Source of the DNA: Haloarcula nitratireducens | GTDB lineage: Archaea; Halobacteriota; Halobacteria; Halobacteriales; Haloarculaceae | Assembly (NCBI RefSeq): GCF_019599505.1 | Contig: NZ_RKLT01000004.1 | Coordinates: forward strand, 372,001 to 436,000 | Direction: 5' to 3' | DNA: 64,000 bases | Part shown: one piece after another, positions 36,221 through 44,169 of the stretch | How the letters are laid out: every line of letters begins with the position of its first letter | Numbering within the stretch: the stretch's first letter is position 1 | Translations under genes and position numbers: made by a program | Notes under the pieces: generated by a model | The model's database searches: none | Told to the model about the DNA's origin: nothing | The model's input: the letters and a program-made list of their open reading frames with translations, nothing else

Positions 36221-37900
36221 CTACTGATAGCGACCGCGGCCCTCGATGTCGCCGAGGCTGGCGAAGACCGCGTCGGCGTGGTCGCTCTCCTCGCGGTAGG
36301 CGTTCTCGGCGGCCGAAAGCAACCGCTCGGGGTCGTCGGCAGTGCCGGAGAGCGACTGAGCGAGGACGTGGAGGTCCATGGCGTGGTCCTCCGGTTCGCC
36401 GCTGTAGTAGCCCAGCCCGAAGTCGATGAGGTAGGCGCGCCCGTCGCGGGTACTGCTGATTCTAACGTTTCTGGTCGTCGGATCGCCGTGGACGAACCCG
36501 GCGTCGTGGATCCGCGCGAGGTGGCGGCCCACGTCGCTGACGTGCGGTTCGGTCAGCGACTCGCGCAGGTCCGCGTCGCCGACGCGCTGGAAGACGATGC
36601 GGGCCGCCTCGGGGTCCACGTCGAGAACCAGCGGCGTGGGGACGCCGTGCCGCCGGGCGTCGCTCGTGAGCCGCACCTCCTGTCGCGTGCGCTCGACGCG
36701 GAGCCGCTCGTCGAGCTCGGGGTGTCGATAGCTCCGCGGCACCCGGTCTTTGACGACGCGGTCGGCCTCGATGGCGACCGTCGCCTCGGCCCCCTGCACC
36801 TCGGTTTCGGTTCGAACGGCGCGGTCGACGGATTCGGTTGCCCCCCGCCAGCTAACCTCGACCTCGTCCGGCCGGAAGTTCGAGTCGATGCCCGACTCGG
36901 CTATCTCGAGGGCGTCGCCGGCGGCGTACATCTTCGCACCGAGCATCGCTATCATGCCCGCGTTGTCCCGCAGGAAGCGGTCCTCGGGGGCGTAGAAGTC
37001 GGCGCCGCGCTGGTCGCACATCTCGCCGAGCATCCGCTTCAGTCGGTCGTTCTGGCCGACGCCGCCGCCCAGTACCAGTTCGTCGGCCCCGGTCAGCGAC
37101 AGCGCTCGCTCGGCGACTTCCGTCAGCATGGCGAAGATGGTCTCTTCGAGGCCGCGGCAGACGTCTTCGACCGGAATATCGTCGTCGTAGGCCTGCTTCG
37201 CCGCGCTCATGATTCCCGAGAAGGAGAAGTCCATCCCCTTCACGACGTACGGCAGCGGGTGGAAGTCGCCCTCGCGGGCGCGGGCCTCGACTTTCGGCCC
37301 GCCGGGGTGTTGCCAGCCGACGTGGCGGGTGAACTTGTCGATGGCGTTGCCGACGCCGGTGTCCATCGTCTCGCCGAGGACGCGGTAGCGGCCGTTGCGA
37401 TAGCCCAGTAGGTGCGCGTTCGCGCCGGAGGCGTTCAGACAGACCGGCGAGGAAAAGCCCGACTGGTGACGACCGACTTCGAGGTGGGCGACCATGTGGT
37501 TGACGCCCACGAGCGGCACGTCGAAGCGCTGGGCGACGGCGCGGGCGGCGGTGCCGACGATTCGCAGACACGGGCCGAGACCCGGGCCGCGGGAGAAGGC
37601 GACGGCGTCGATCGGCGACGGCGATTGGCTCGACGAGGTCCCCTCGTCGGCGTCGATCGGCGACTCACCGTCGGCTTCGGCCCGCCGTCGAGCGTGCTCG
37701 ATGGCCGTCTCGACTACCTCGGGAATCGCCTCGCCCATGTGCTCGGCGGCCTCGCGCGGGTGGATACCGCCGCTCTCGGGCTGGTAGGCGTCGCTCTCGA
37801 TGAAGACGCGTTCGTCGTCGCTGGCCCGGGTCGGGTCGTCAGTTTCGAAGACCGCAGCGCTCGCTGCCCAGGCGGTTCCTTCGATACCGAGAACGCGCAT
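36221..37900 (-). CDS. kae1-bud32: Kae1-Bud32 fusion (KEOPS tRNA threonylcarbamoyltransferase/kinase)
   Basis: A 559-residue fusion of two KEOPS subunits. Kae1 (about 1-340) has LGIEGTAWAASAAV, the metal-binding NHMVAHLEVGRH, and GVGQNDRLKRML. Bud32 (about 345-559) is a small protein kinase/ATPase with HGDPTTRNV and IDFGLGYYSGEPEDHAMD. Together they make t6A37 in ANN-decoding tRNAs. It follows rps24e and rps27ae, 9 bases after the latter's stop, an arrangement conserved in Euryarchaeota. Confidence 0.95.
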   Translation of the reverse strand: MRVLGIEGTAWAASAAVFETDDPTRASDDERVFIESDAYQPESGGIHPREAAEHMGEAIPEVVETAIEHARRRAEADGESPIDADEGTSSSQSPSPIDAVAFSRGPGLGPCLRIVGTAARAVAQRFDVPLVGVNHMVAHLEVGRHQSGFSSPVCLNASGANAHLLGYRNGRYRVLGETMDTGVGNAIDKFTRHVGWQHPGGPKVEARAREGDFHPLPYVVKGMDFSFSGIMSAAKQAYDDDIPVEDVCRGLEETIFAMLTEVAERALSLTGADELVLGGGVGQNDRLKRMLGEMCDQRGADFYAPEDRFLRDNAGMIAMLGAKMYAAGDALEIAESGIDSNFRPDEVEVSWRGATESVDRAVRTETEVQGAEATVAIEADRVVKDRVPRSYRHPELDERLRVERTRQEVRLTSDARRHGVPTPLVLDVDPEAARIVFQRVGDADLRESLTEPHVSDVGRHLARIHDAGFVHGDPTTRNVRISSTRDGRAYLIDFGLGYYSGEPEDHAMDLHVLAQSLSGTADDPERLLSAAENAYREESDHADAVFASLGDIEGRGRYQ

Positions 37901-37909
37901 GCGGCGGCC

Positions 37910-38041
37910 TTACTTCCACTCGGTGTAGCCGCACTTGCCGCAGTGCTTGCGGTCGTCGTGGTCGGCCAGCACCGTATCGCCACAGCGGGGGCAGTTCTCC
38001 TTGACCAGTTTGCCGTCCTCGTAGTACTCGTTGCGGGCCAT
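37910..38041 (-). CDS. rps27ae: 30S ribosomal protein eS31 (S27ae)
   Basis: A 43-residue zinc-binding ribosomal protein with [20 protein letters not shown] and [10 protein letters not shown], giving four cysteine ligands. The C-terminal YTEW is typical. Its ATG follows the rps24e stop directly with no gap, so the genes are co-transcribed. Confidence 0.95.
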   Translation of the reverse strand: MARNEYYEDGKLVKENCPRCGDTVLADHDDRKHCGKCGYTEWK

Positions 38042-38350
38042 CTATGCTTCCTCCGCCTCTTCCTCGCCGTCGGCGACGATCTTGTTGCGTTCGAGCATGT
38101 GGTCCTGCTCGACGTCGCGGGCGAACTCGGGGCTGTCGTAGACCTTCGCGTAGCCGACGGTCTTTCGCATCCCGAACTTGGTGTCGAGCTCGTGGACGAC
38201 GACTTCCTCGGCGTCCTTGTTCAGCGTCGCCGCCAGCGAATCACGCACGGAGAGCCGGGAGGGCGTCGCTTCGTCGTGGACGACCTCGAAGCGGACGTCC
38301 GTTCGGTGCAACATGGGGTTTTCCTCTTCCTCGATGATGTCGATATCCAT
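38042..38350 (-). CDS. rps24e: 30S ribosomal protein eS24
   Basis: A 102-residue small-subunit protein. Hallmarks are ENPMLHRTDVRFEVVHDEATPSR, VVHELDTKFGMRKTVGYAKVYDS. The acidic C-terminus is the haloarchaeal version. It heads the rps24e-rps27ae-kae1/bud32 operon; the promoter is in 38351-38440. Confidence 0.95.
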   Translation of the reverse strand: MDIDIIEEEENPMLHRTDVRFEVVHDEATPSRLSVRDSLAATLNKDAEEVVVHELDTKFGMRKTVGYAKVYDSPEFARDVEQDHMLERNKIVADGEEEAEEA

Positions 38351-38440
38351 GGTTCGTTGCCCATAGATTCCCGTCGAAGCGCCTAAAAGGATTTCGAAGC
38401 CGTAGCTACCGGTTTCTCCGTCACTTCGCTTTCGACCGGG

Positions 38441-39445
38441 TCAGCGCTGTAACCGCGCGAGCAGGTGCGAGAGGTGGATGCGCTCGTTTGCGGCGTCGGT
38501 CAGCGCCATGTCCGTCTCGCCCGCGAGGCGATGGACCTCGGCCAACCGCCGGCCCGAATACCGCGAGCGAGCGACCGACAGCAGTTCCTCCAACACGTCG
38601 TCGGCTCCGTACCCCTCGTCGACGAGCAGGTCGTCGAGCGTCGAGCGGGCGTCGGTGAACCGGCCCTCCTCGGCCGCCTCGACCATACCTTCGACGGCGT
38701 CGTCGGCCTCGACGGCGTTCAGCGTCTCGTAGGCGGCGTCCATCGTCACCTCGCCGGCTTCCTCGTAGGTGGTCTGTGCGGCCAGCACGGCCCGCCGCAG
38801 GTCGCCCTCGGCGTAGCCGGCGACGTACTCCAAGCCGTCGTCGTCGTGGTCCGCCTCTTCGGCGGTGACGACGTCCCGAAGCACCGAAACGGTTTCCTCG
38901 TGGGTCGGCGCGCGCATCACGACCGGGAAACAGCGCGAGCGGATCGGCGGGATGAGCGCCGACGGCTGGCGGGTGGCGATGACGAACTGCGTCGCCTCGT
39001 AGTACTGCTCCATCACCCGACGTAGCGCCTGCTGGAAGTCCTCGCGCATCCCCTCGGCGTTGTCCAGCAGGATGGTCTTGTACGTACCCGACATGGGACT
39101 GTAGCTGGCCGACTCCTTCAGGACGTGGTTGATGAGGTCGGCCTTCGAGGACTCGCGGCGGCGCTTGCCGTCGATGAACGACGAGAAGCGCGGATCGTTG
39201 GCCACCTCCTTCTTCGTCATGTCGAAGACGTCGGCGACGTTGAGCTCGGTGAAGTCGGCGTCGGAATTGGCGTGGACTTCCTCGGCGTAGGCGCGGACGC
39301 CCGCCGTCTTTCCCGCTCCTTTCGGTCCGTGGACCAGCAGGTTCATCGGCTCCTCGATCGCCCCCTGCAGGTGCTCGCGCGCCTTCGGCTGGGGGATGTC
39401 GTCTAAGGCCGGCGCGTGCGTCTCGGTCCACAGCGGCGCGTCCAT
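38441..39445 (-). CDS. Replication factor C small subunit paralogue (AAA+ clamp loader)
   Basis: A 334-residue AAA+ ATPase. Walker A is GPKGAGKT near residue 40, the Walker B position reads LLDNAEGM instead of DEAD-type, sensor 1 is FVIATRQPSALIPPIRSRC with the SRC motif in trans, and the C-terminal collar is helical. Haloarchaea have several small RFC subunits; the altered Walker B suggests this is a second, perhaps non-hydrolysing, one. It should help load PCNA on primed DNA. Confidence 0.85.
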   Translation of the reverse strand: MDAPLWTETHAPALDDIPQPKAREHLQGAIEEPMNLLVHGPKGAGKTAGVRAYAEEVHANSDADFTELNVADVFDMTKKEVANDPRFSSFIDGKRRRESSKADLINHVLKESASYSPMSGTYKTILLDNAEGMREDFQQALRRVMEQYYEATQFVIATRQPSALIPPIRSRCFPVVMRAPTHEETVSVLRDVVTAEEADHDDDGLEYVAGYAEGDLRRAVLAAQTTYEEAGEVTMDAAYETLNAVEADDAVEGMVEAAEEGRFTDARSTLDDLLVDEGYGADDVLEELLSVARSRYSGRRLAEVHRLAGETDMALTDAANERIHLSHLLARLQR

Positions 39446-39496
39446 CTGTCGAACGTGGGTAGGATGGGGGTCGTCAAGTATTCCGCGGTTGGCGAG

Positions 39497-39640
39497 AGCG
39501 AGGGGCGCTCCTTTCAGTCGCGCGCCCCTCGCTACTGCTCGCGGTTCCCTGCGGTCACCGCTCGCATCTCGAGGGACTTCGCTTCGCTCAGTCCCTCGCT
39601 ACTCCACGGCTCCCGATGGTCGCCGTTCCGCTTGGCGACC
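39497..39640. repeat. Three consecutive hairpins between divergent clamp-loader and Bat-like genes
   Basis: Inverted repeats lie at 39497-39508/39522-39533 (12 bp, 13-base loop containing CTTTCAG), 39570-39578/39590-39598 (9 bp, 11-base loop) and 39618-39624/39634-39640 (7 bp, 9-base loop). The two flanking genes are both on the minus strand, so the cluster sits between the end of the Bat-like gene and the clamp-loader promoter. The CTTTCAG in the first loop recurs in the 14010-14061 stem. Confidence 0.6.
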
Positions 39641-39664
39641 CTTCACTTCGTTCGGCATCGCCCG

Positions 39665-42067
39665 CTACTCGAACAACTCCTCGAACACCTTCTGCTGGGC
39701 GGCCCGGAGATGCTGGTGGTAGGTCGGCCGGGAGATGTCCATCGCGCCGGCGAGTTCGTCGCCGTCGACTTCGCGGGGCCACTCGAAGAAGCCGCCGAAG
39801 AAGGCCGTCCGGAGCGCCGTCTCCTGGCGGTCGGTGAACCGATCAGCGAGCGACGCGCGGAACTCCTGTCGGGTCTGGACGGGCCGTTCGTGTTCGTGGT
39901 ACCCCGCGAGGTCCGTGCCGTCGTAGTTGTCCTCGACCAGCGAGAACACCTCGCGGGCGTCGGCCTCGTAGGGAAGTTCGATAGTGTAGCGGGCGACGCC
40001 GTTCTCACCGCCGACGGCCTTCGGGACCGCGCCGTGGTCGACCAGCGTCGCCAGCAGCGAGGTTTCGACGACGACGTCGAACAGCGCGCTGCCCTCGTGT
40101 TCGGCCACGCGGGTCGCCTCGACCACCGCGCCGTCGTCGCTCAGCGCGGCGAGGACCTCGTCGCTGTCACCGCCTTCGGTAGTGAGGTAGAGCCGTAGCG
40201 ACCCGTCGTCCTGCGTGACGGCGTCGACCGAGGAGAGCGTCGCACCGGTCGCGGCCGAGACGCGACTCAGAAGGAGGTCCCGGTCGTCGACGGTGAACTC
40301 CAGTTCGACCACCTTGTCGGCCGACAGGATCTTCCCGCTCTCGATGGCGTTGATGGCGTTGGCGACCGCGCGGCCCAACGCTTCGAGCACCACCCGTTCG
40401 CGGTCGTCGAAGGCGTCCGGCCGGTCCGAACAGACGTACAGCACGCCGTAGGTCGAGTCCGTGTACGACAGGGGAATCGCCATCACCGACTCGATGTCGG
40501 CCTCTCGGGCGCGTTCGCTCCACTCGTCGTCGCCGGAGAGGTCGTCGACGACTTCCGTCGTGTGCTCGGCCAGCGCGCGGGCACCCGGTGCGTCGCCGTC
40601 CATCGGGACCGAGAGCCCCTCCATCGTTATCGGCGCGTCGCCGGCCCACTCGCTGGCCACCAGCTCGTCGCTGCGGACCGCGGGGCGGCCGACCCACGCG
40701 AAGGTGTAGGGCTCGGTCGCGGCCAGTTCCGCACAGACGCCGGCCTCGACGGCCTCTCTCGTGGTCGCCTCGACCAGCACCTCGACGGTATTCTCGATGA
40801 GGCCGTTGATGCGTTCGAGGATGGTCGCGATGCGCTCGCGGGTCTCTCTGACCTCCTGTTCGCGCTTGGCGCGGTTGCAGGCCGCGGCGGCGTTCGTCGC
40901 CAGCAGCGCGACCACCTGTCGGTCGATGTCGTCGAAGGCGTCGGGCTCCTCGGAGAGCACGCTCAGCGTGCCGTGGACGCCGATCGGGTAGTAGATCCCC
41001 GACTGCGCGGTCGTCTCGGCGTCGAGTCGGTGGCTCTCGCCGTACATCGCCGCCTCGCCCGAGGCGAACACCTCCCCTGCCTGGCCCTCGTCTAAGTCGT
41101 ACACCGGTCGTTCGCCGAGGCGGTCGGTCGTCGCTTCCGTGGTCGCGGCCGGCCGCAACACTCGCTCGTCGGCGTCGTAGAGGCGAACGACGGCGAGGTC
41201 TATCCCCAGGACGCCTTCGGCCGCGTTGGCGACGATGGCGGCGACCTGTTCGCGGCTGGGGGCCTGCATGAGCGACCGCGAGGTCTCCTGCAGCGCCGAG
41301 AGCATCTCCTCGCGGCGCTTCCGCTCGGTGATGTCGCGGATGACCCCCGCCGTCCCGCGGAACTCGCCGTCGGGACCGTACAGCACCGTCATGTGGTCCT
41401 CGCAGGGGATGGTCTCGCCGTCGGCCCGCCGGAGCCGCAGTTCGAACGTCGTTCCGACGTCGTCGGGTGCGTCCGACGAGAGGAGGTCCCGGAGCTTCGA
41501 CTCGGCGAGCGTGACCGCTTCGTGGTCCTTGATGGCGCTCGTGTGCTCGCCGAGTAAGTCCTCGACGGCGTAGCCGGTCAGCTCCGCCATCGCCTCGTTG
41601 ACGAAGACGAACGCGCCCGTGTCGTCGAGGGCGTAGACGCCGTCGTCGAGCGCCTCGATGACTTCGGCGTACCGCTCGAATCCCTCGTGGGCGACGGACG
41701 GCGCGTCGCCGTCGGCGGTGACCGCGCGCTCGATGCGGTGGGCGAGGACGACGTACTGCTCGTCGGTCCCTCGCCGCACGTACTCCGTCCCGCAGTCTTC
41801 GAGCAGTGCGGAGACGACGCCGGCGTCCCAGTCGCCGAACGCGACCACCGGTAGCGAGGGGCTGTCCCGTCGCAACGTCTCGACCAGCGGCGGCGTCTCG
41901 GACTGCACGCTGACGACGCAGTCGACGCCGCCGACGGAACTCGCCGAGGCGTCGCTCGCCGCGGTGCGCGTCTCGAAGCCGTCCCCCACTCGTTCCAGCG
42001 CTCGTGCCGTCTCCGTCACGAGGGCCTCGTCGTCGCCACAGACGAGGACGGCTACCCCGCTCTTCAT
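39665..42067 (-). CDS. Bat-like PAS/GAF/HTH_10 transcriptional regulator
   Basis: An 800-residue regulator. In order: a degenerate receiver-like domain (1-115), a PAS domain with PAC (about 130-255; DDGVYALDDTGAFVFVNEAM and GVIRDITERKRREE), a GAF domain (about 265-410), a second GAF domain (about 430-585), the BAT-type GAF/linker domain (about 590-740) and a C-terminal HTH_10 (RQETALRTAFFGGFFEWPRE, DISRPTYHQHLRAAQQKVF). Such proteins sense light, redox or oxygen in haloarchaea, as Bat does for bacterioopsin; no opsin gene is near. A GAATATTC box at 42093-42100 fits leaderless start. Confidence 0.88.
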   Translation of the reverse strand: MKSGVAVLVCGDDEALVTETARALERVGDGFETRTAASDASASSVGGVDCVVSVQSETPPLVETLRRDSPSLPVVAFGDWDAGVVSALLEDCGTEYVRRGTDEQYVVLAHRIERAVTADGDAPSVAHEGFERYAEVIEALDDGVYALDDTGAFVFVNEAMAELTGYAVEDLLGEHTSAIKDHEAVTLAESKLRDLLSSDAPDDVGTTFELRLRRADGETIPCEDHMTVLYGPDGEFRGTAGVIRDITERKRREEMLSALQETSRSLMQAPSREQVAAIVANAAEGVLGIDLAVVRLYDADERVLRPAATTEATTDRLGERPVYDLDEGQAGEVFASGEAAMYGESHRLDAETTAQSGIYYPIGVHGTLSVLSEEPDAFDDIDRQVVALLATNAAAACNRAKREQEVRETRERIATILERINGLIENTVEVLVEATTREAVEAGVCAELAATEPYTFAWVGRPAVRSDELVASEWAGDAPITMEGLSVPMDGDAPGARALAEHTTEVVDDLSGDDEWSERAREADIESVMAIPLSYTDSTYGVLYVCSDRPDAFDDRERVVLEALGRAVANAINAIESGKILSADKVVELEFTVDDRDLLLSRVSAATGATLSSVDAVTQDDGSLRLYLTTEGGDSDEVLAALSDDGAVVEATRVAEHEGSALFDVVVETSLLATLVDHGAVPKAVGGENGVARYTIELPYEADAREVFSLVEDNYDGTDLAGYHEHERPVQTRQEFRASLADRFTDRQETALRTAFFGGFFEWPREVDGDELAGAMDISRPTYHQHLRAAQQKVFEELFE

Positions 42068-42109
42068 GGCTGTCCGTTAGCCCGTCCGCACAAGAATATT
42101 CGGGGTCGC

Positions 42110-42262
42110 TTATCGGGCGCTTTCGCGTCGCAAAGCGCTCGGCATCTCCGGGTGGCACGTCGCACATAGCCACTCCTCGGTCCGGAGGGTCATCGTCTCC
42201 GCGGGTCGGCGGTGTCGCCAGACGCGTACGGTCTCGGATTCGCAGTTGTCACAGTCGGACAT
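42110..42262 (-). CDS. Zinc-finger micro-protein (50 aa)
   Basis: A 50-residue protein with CDNC at residue 4 and CATC at residue 33, separated by a basic stretch (TVRVWRHRRP). The spacing fits one zinc site. It lies 43 bases upstream of the Bat-like gene in the same direction, so both may be expressed together. Function unknown. Confidence 0.62.
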   Translation of the reverse strand: MSDCDNCESETVRVWRHRRPAETMTLRTEEWLCATCHPEMPSALRRESAR

Positions 42263-42462
42263 GGGTCTACGAACTGTGCGTGTCTTTCATTCGCATAAGA
42301 TCTCCGTATAATCGAGTTTAAGGATGGTAAACGTGTCCGAACGTGTTCCACACACCCGCTGGAGCTATCGCACGCGAATCGCTCGTCGCAGAAATGCGCC
42401 GGCCGGGAGTGGAGCAAACGCGACGCGTTCGCGAACATCTGTCGGCAAACGACCGCAGAGAG

Positions 42463-42533
42463 TGCGCCGTCCGGGAATTGAACCCGGGCTCTAGCCTTGG
42501 GAAGGCTATGTCCTACCACTGGACCAACGGCGC
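42463..42533 (-). tRNA. tRNA-Gly (anticodon CCC)
   Basis: The 71-base minus-strand sequence folds as a cloverleaf: acceptor GCGCCGT/ACGGCGC, D arm GTCC-AGTGGTA-GGAC, anticodon arm TAGCC-TTCCCAA-GGCTA, variable loop GAGC and T arm CCGGG-TTCAATT-CCCGG. The anticodon is CCC, reading GGG (glycine). The discriminator base is A and CCA is not encoded. No intron is present. Confidence 0.95.
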
Positions 42534-42693
42534 TCGTTTCACTCGCGCCCTGTGACAGGCCGCAAGGGCGCGTTCACTCACAGGTTCCACGGCCGTCGCA
42601 CTTGAACGTAGCGTTTCCGGCGGGCGGTGGACGAGCGTTGGAAAATGTCGCGTCGAGGCGTGGCTATTAGTTCCGCCCGCGCGACACCTCCGT

Positions 42694-43527
42694 ATGGCCG
42701 AAGCCGATACCGTCGTGCGGGCCGACAATCCGCTCGACCTGACCTTCTCGGAGGCGGAACTCGAAGCGCACCGCGAGCACATCACCGAGTTCGTCGAGGC
42801 GCAACTCGACGCCGCGGGGGTCGACCGAGCGGTCATCGGCCTCTCGGGCGGCATCGACAGCACGCTGACCAGCTATCTGGCGACCGAGGCACTCGGGAGC
42901 GACGCGCTCCACGGCCTCGTGATGCCGAGCGAGGTCAACCGCGAGGACAACATGAGCGACGCCGAGCGGATCGCCGAGGAGCTGCTGGGGATCGAGTACG
43001 ACGTCATCGAGATCAACCCGATCGTCGACGCGGTCCTCGATACGTATCCCGAGGCCGCCGGCGACCAGATGGCGGTCGGCAACCTCCGCGTGCGCTGTCG
43101 GGCGCTGTTGAACTACCTCGTGGCGAACCACGAGGGCGCGCTCGTGCTGGGGACCGGGAACCGCAGCGAGTCGCTGGTGGGCTACTACACGAAGTACGGC
43201 GACGGCGCGGTCGACTGTCATCCCATCGCACCGCTGTACAAACAGCAGGTCCGCCAGCTCGCGACCCACGTCGGCGTCCCCGACGACCTCGTGGACAAGA
43301 CTCCGAGCGCGGAGATGTGGAGCGGACAGACCGACGCCGAGGAGATGGGGATGGACTACGACACGCTGGACTCGATTCTCGCCCTCCACATCGACGGCGG
43401 GGTCCCGAAAGCCGCCACCGCCGATCACATCGGCGTCCCCGAGAGCGCCGTCGAACGGGTCCGCGAGATGTACGAGGGCAGCGCGCACAAGCGCGCGATG
43501 CCGCCGGGACCGACGCCGCTGTACTGA
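42694..43527 (+). CDS. nadE: NAD synthetase
   Basis: A 277-residue ammonia-dependent NAD synthetase, which amidates NaAD with ATP. Signatures are the PP-loop VIGLSGGIDSTLTSYLA near residue 48, LGTGNRSESLVGYYTKYGDGA near residue 152 and LYKQQVRQLATHVGVP. No glutaminase domain is fused. A GCTATTAG box centred near 42667 gives leaderless spacing. It is divergent from tRNA-Gly. Confidence 0.94.
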   Translation: MAEADTVVRADNPLDLTFSEAELEAHREHITEFVEAQLDAAGVDRAVIGLSGGIDSTLTSYLATEALGSDALHGLVMPSEVNREDNMSDAERIAEELLGIEYDVIEINPIVDAVLDTYPEAAGDQMAVGNLRVRCRALLNYLVANHEGALVLGTGNRSESLVGYYTKYGDGAVDCHPIAPLYKQQVRQLATHVGVPDDLVDKTPSAEMWSGQTDAEEMGMDYDTLDSILALHIDGGVPKAATADHIGVPESAVERVREMYEGSAHKRAMPPGPTPLY

Positions 43528-43604
43528 CCGGGACTGCCGCCGCGATACCGCTCCGGCTATCCGACGCGGGGCGGTTTTATGCCGGTCCCGTTCGAACGGC
43601 CGGT

Positions 43605-43994
43605 ATGTCACATCGCGCTAACTACGCCCGCTGTACGTTTCTCCAGCATCTCGGCCCGTCGGAGGACTCACTCGACGTGCCGTGGGCGGAGTTCTCGGGC
43701 GACAGCACCGACCGGGTGACCTTCGACGTGCCGACCGACGCGCCCAGCGAGCCCTACGTCGAGATGCAGGTGTACGACGTGAGCGAGTTCGGCCACGAGA
43801 TCCGGCTGAACGGCGAGTCGCTCTCGGGGTTCGACATCGCGCCGGGCGAGGGCTGGAACTACTGGATGGACACCATCAGCACGGACCACCTCCGCCTCGG
43901 CGAGAACACCCTGCAGTTCAGACGGGACGTGGACACCGACGACGCCTTCGTCGTCGGCACGGCGATCGTCCACTGGAAGGAGCCGGTGGAGTAG
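43605..43994 (+). CDS. Conserved haloarchaeal beta-sandwich protein (DUF7383-like)
   Basis: A 129-residue protein with an alternating beta pattern (FDVPTDAPSEPYVEMQVYDV, EIRLNGESLSGFDI, LRLGENTLQFRRDV). It looks like a small galactose-binding or jelly-roll domain. I relate it tentatively to DUF7383. Function unknown. A TTTTAT box at 43575-43580 is centred 27 bases before the ATG. Its stop directly precedes the first thermosome promoter. Confidence 0.6.
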   Translation: MSHRANYARCTFLQHLGPSEDSLDVPWAEFSGDSTDRVTFDVPTDAPSEPYVEMQVYDVSEFGHEIRLNGESLSGFDIAPGEGWNYWMDTISTDHLRLGENTLQFRRDVDTDDAFVVGTAIVHWKEPVE

Positions 43995-43995
43995 G

Positions 43996-44006
43996 TATAT
44001 AAAATA
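43996..44006 (+). promoter_or_regulatory. TATA box P1 upstream of thermosome gene
   Basis: TATATAAAATA at 43996-44006 is the strongest TATA-like sequence in this region, 23-33 bases before an ATG at 44029. It begins immediately after the stop of the preceding gene. The 44029 ATG is in frame with the thermosome start 141 bases later, with no stop between. Confidence 0.6.
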
Positions 44007-44133
44007 CCGGTCCACCGCTACTGTTGCTATGCGAACGGTTAGCACGGAAACGCGGGGCTCCGGTCGCAGTATCGGGGTTTCTCCGGCCATCGGTGACGGC
44101 GGGTCGCCCCCGCCGCTCGCCCCTAACCCACAC

Positions 44134-44143
44134 TTTTATATAG
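44134..44143 (+). promoter_or_regulatory. TATA box P2 upstream of thermosome gene
   Basis: TTTTATATAG at 44134-44143 is centred about 30 bases before the thermosome ATG at 44170, giving a near-leaderless transcript. This is the probable main promoter; haloarchaeal chaperonin promoters are heat-responsive. Confidence 0.65.
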
Positions 44144-44169
44144 AACCACATACAATCTCTCGCCTGACT

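Noticed and set aside
42343..42555. 70-residue ORF across the tRNA region
   Set aside because: It overlaps the tRNA-Gly gene on the opposite strand, is basic and has no family signature.
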